Shown: positions 63,629 to 64,000 of the stretch, piece after piece
Numbering within the stretch: the stretch's first letter is position 1
Layout: each line of letters begins with the position of its first letter
NCBI GenBank assembly: GCA_017525805.1
Contig: JAFXSH010000060.1
Span: 4,683 to 68,682, forward strand
DNA: 64,000 bases
Direction: 5' to 3'
Source: Clostridia bacterium
GTDB lineage: Bacteria > Bacillota_A > Clostridia > Christensenellales > Aristaeellaceae
The notes under the pieces: generated by a model
Seen by the model: only the letters and a program-made list of their open reading frames with translations
Told to the model about the DNA's origin: nothing
Database searches by the model: none
Program-made: the position numbers and the translations under genes

Positions 63629-64000
63629 TCATCCCGCTTTCCGCATCCGGGCATTCGCCATGTATTCGTAACCCTTAGCTGTGGCACAGATGTCCTCGTT
63701 GACCGTCACCCTGTCCGCGTCATAGTCGGCGAAGTTCTTCACCAGACAGCCGCCGCCTCCCACGATGTACAGCCGCATGAGATCGGGATGGTATTCATGC
63801 TCCCGCAGGCGGCGAAGAATGCCTTCTGTGTATTCCTTTGCCGCCTCAACGATCACGTCCAGGTATTGCTTTCCAATATCGGCGGTGCCGGTGCGCAGAA
63901 TTTCTTCGATCACAGTATCTTCAATGGTAACGTGGTATTTCTGCATCAGGCGTTCCCGGATCAGCAGCGTGCATTGATGGGTGCCGTACTTTTCCGTAAA
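63629..64000 (-). CDS. ParM/StbA-like actin-family ATPase, C-terminal part (partial)
   Basis: The frame stays open to the window edge, so the gene starts beyond 64000; 123 residues are seen. The segment LMRLYIVGGGGCLVKNF is the typical adenosine-binding Gly-rich turn of ParM/StbA proteins, followed by VTVNEDICATAKGYEYMAN. ParM filaments push apart plasmid or element copies. Together with the small downstream gene this is a segregation pair, which suggests that the element can exist as a plasmid-like circle. Confidence 0.8.
   Translation of the reverse strand, partial: FTEKYGTHQCTLLIRERLMQKYHVTIEDTVIEEILRTGTADIGKQYLDVIVEAAKEYTEGILRRLREHEYHPDLMRLYIVGGGGCLVKNFADYDADRVTVNEDICATAKGYEYMANARMRKAG

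Noticed and set aside
1..64000. CRISPR arrays, tRNA and rRNA genes
   Set aside because: No regularly spaced direct repeats and no tRNA-like cloverleaf or rRNA sequence were seen by eye; a tRNAscan/Infernal run would be decisive.

Overview
The window looks like a chromosome segment of a moderately high-GC, Gram-positive anaerobe, most likely a gut or rumen member of the Clostridia. The signs are a T-box leader on metG, an acpS-nnrD neighbourhood, a Wzx/Wzy-type surface-polysaccharide locus with a co-polymerase fused to a tyrosine-kinase-like ATPase, HD-GYP/EAL c-di-GMP proteins, and a MobA/DUF3847/ParM mobilisation module typical of Clostridia elements. This is inferred from protein families and gene order only; no rRNA or tRNA gene was seen.

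Region 1 (1-22,313, + strand) is a cell-surface polysaccharide locus. It follows the tail of an EAL phosphodiesterase and starts with a doubly membrane-anchored Cna-B repeat protein and a Wzz/kinase-like protein. Next come glycosyltransferases, a Stealth-type sugar-phosphate transferase, a Wzy-like polymerase, a Wzx flippase, an acyltransferase, a zinc-ribbon epimerase, VanZ-like proteins, the complete dTDP-L-rhamnose set (rmlA, rmlB, rmlD, rmlC), an O-acetyltransferase and a GT2 enzyme. Together they would make, modify, flip and polymerise a rhamnose-type (possibly 6-deoxytalose-containing) repeat unit.

Region 2 (22,324-36,819, - strand) is housekeeping and signalling: nnrD, acpS, a P1-family peptidase, two small proteins, trpS, a BMP-type binding protein, a 1209-residue membrane HD-GYP sensor, an amino-acid-type binding protein, an SH3-like secreted protein and metG under a Met T-box. 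Region 3 (37,291-47,310, + strand) holds a MATE exporter, tex, murG, a small secreted protein, a U32 peptidase/tRNA-hydroxylation-type protein, an XRE regulator, an unusual fdhD and a GH3 glycosidase.

Region 4 (about 47,950-64,000, - strand) is accessory DNA, partly AT-rich. It is a defence island joined to a mobilisation module: a Gabija pair (gajA, gajB), a type I restriction-modification system (hsdM, hsdS, hsdR) with a DUF2971 gene and a Fic gene between hsdS and hsdR, then a MOBQ relaxase, DUF3847, a strong oriT candidate and a ParM-like segregation pair cut by the window end.

Three repeat families stand out. Repeat A is a long palindrome present three times, once inside the metG T-box leader. 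Repeat B is a ~107-nt element present twice with a covarying stem. The third is a ~190-bp MITE-like inverted repeat upstream of hsdR. The defence island and the repeats are the most interesting parts of the window.
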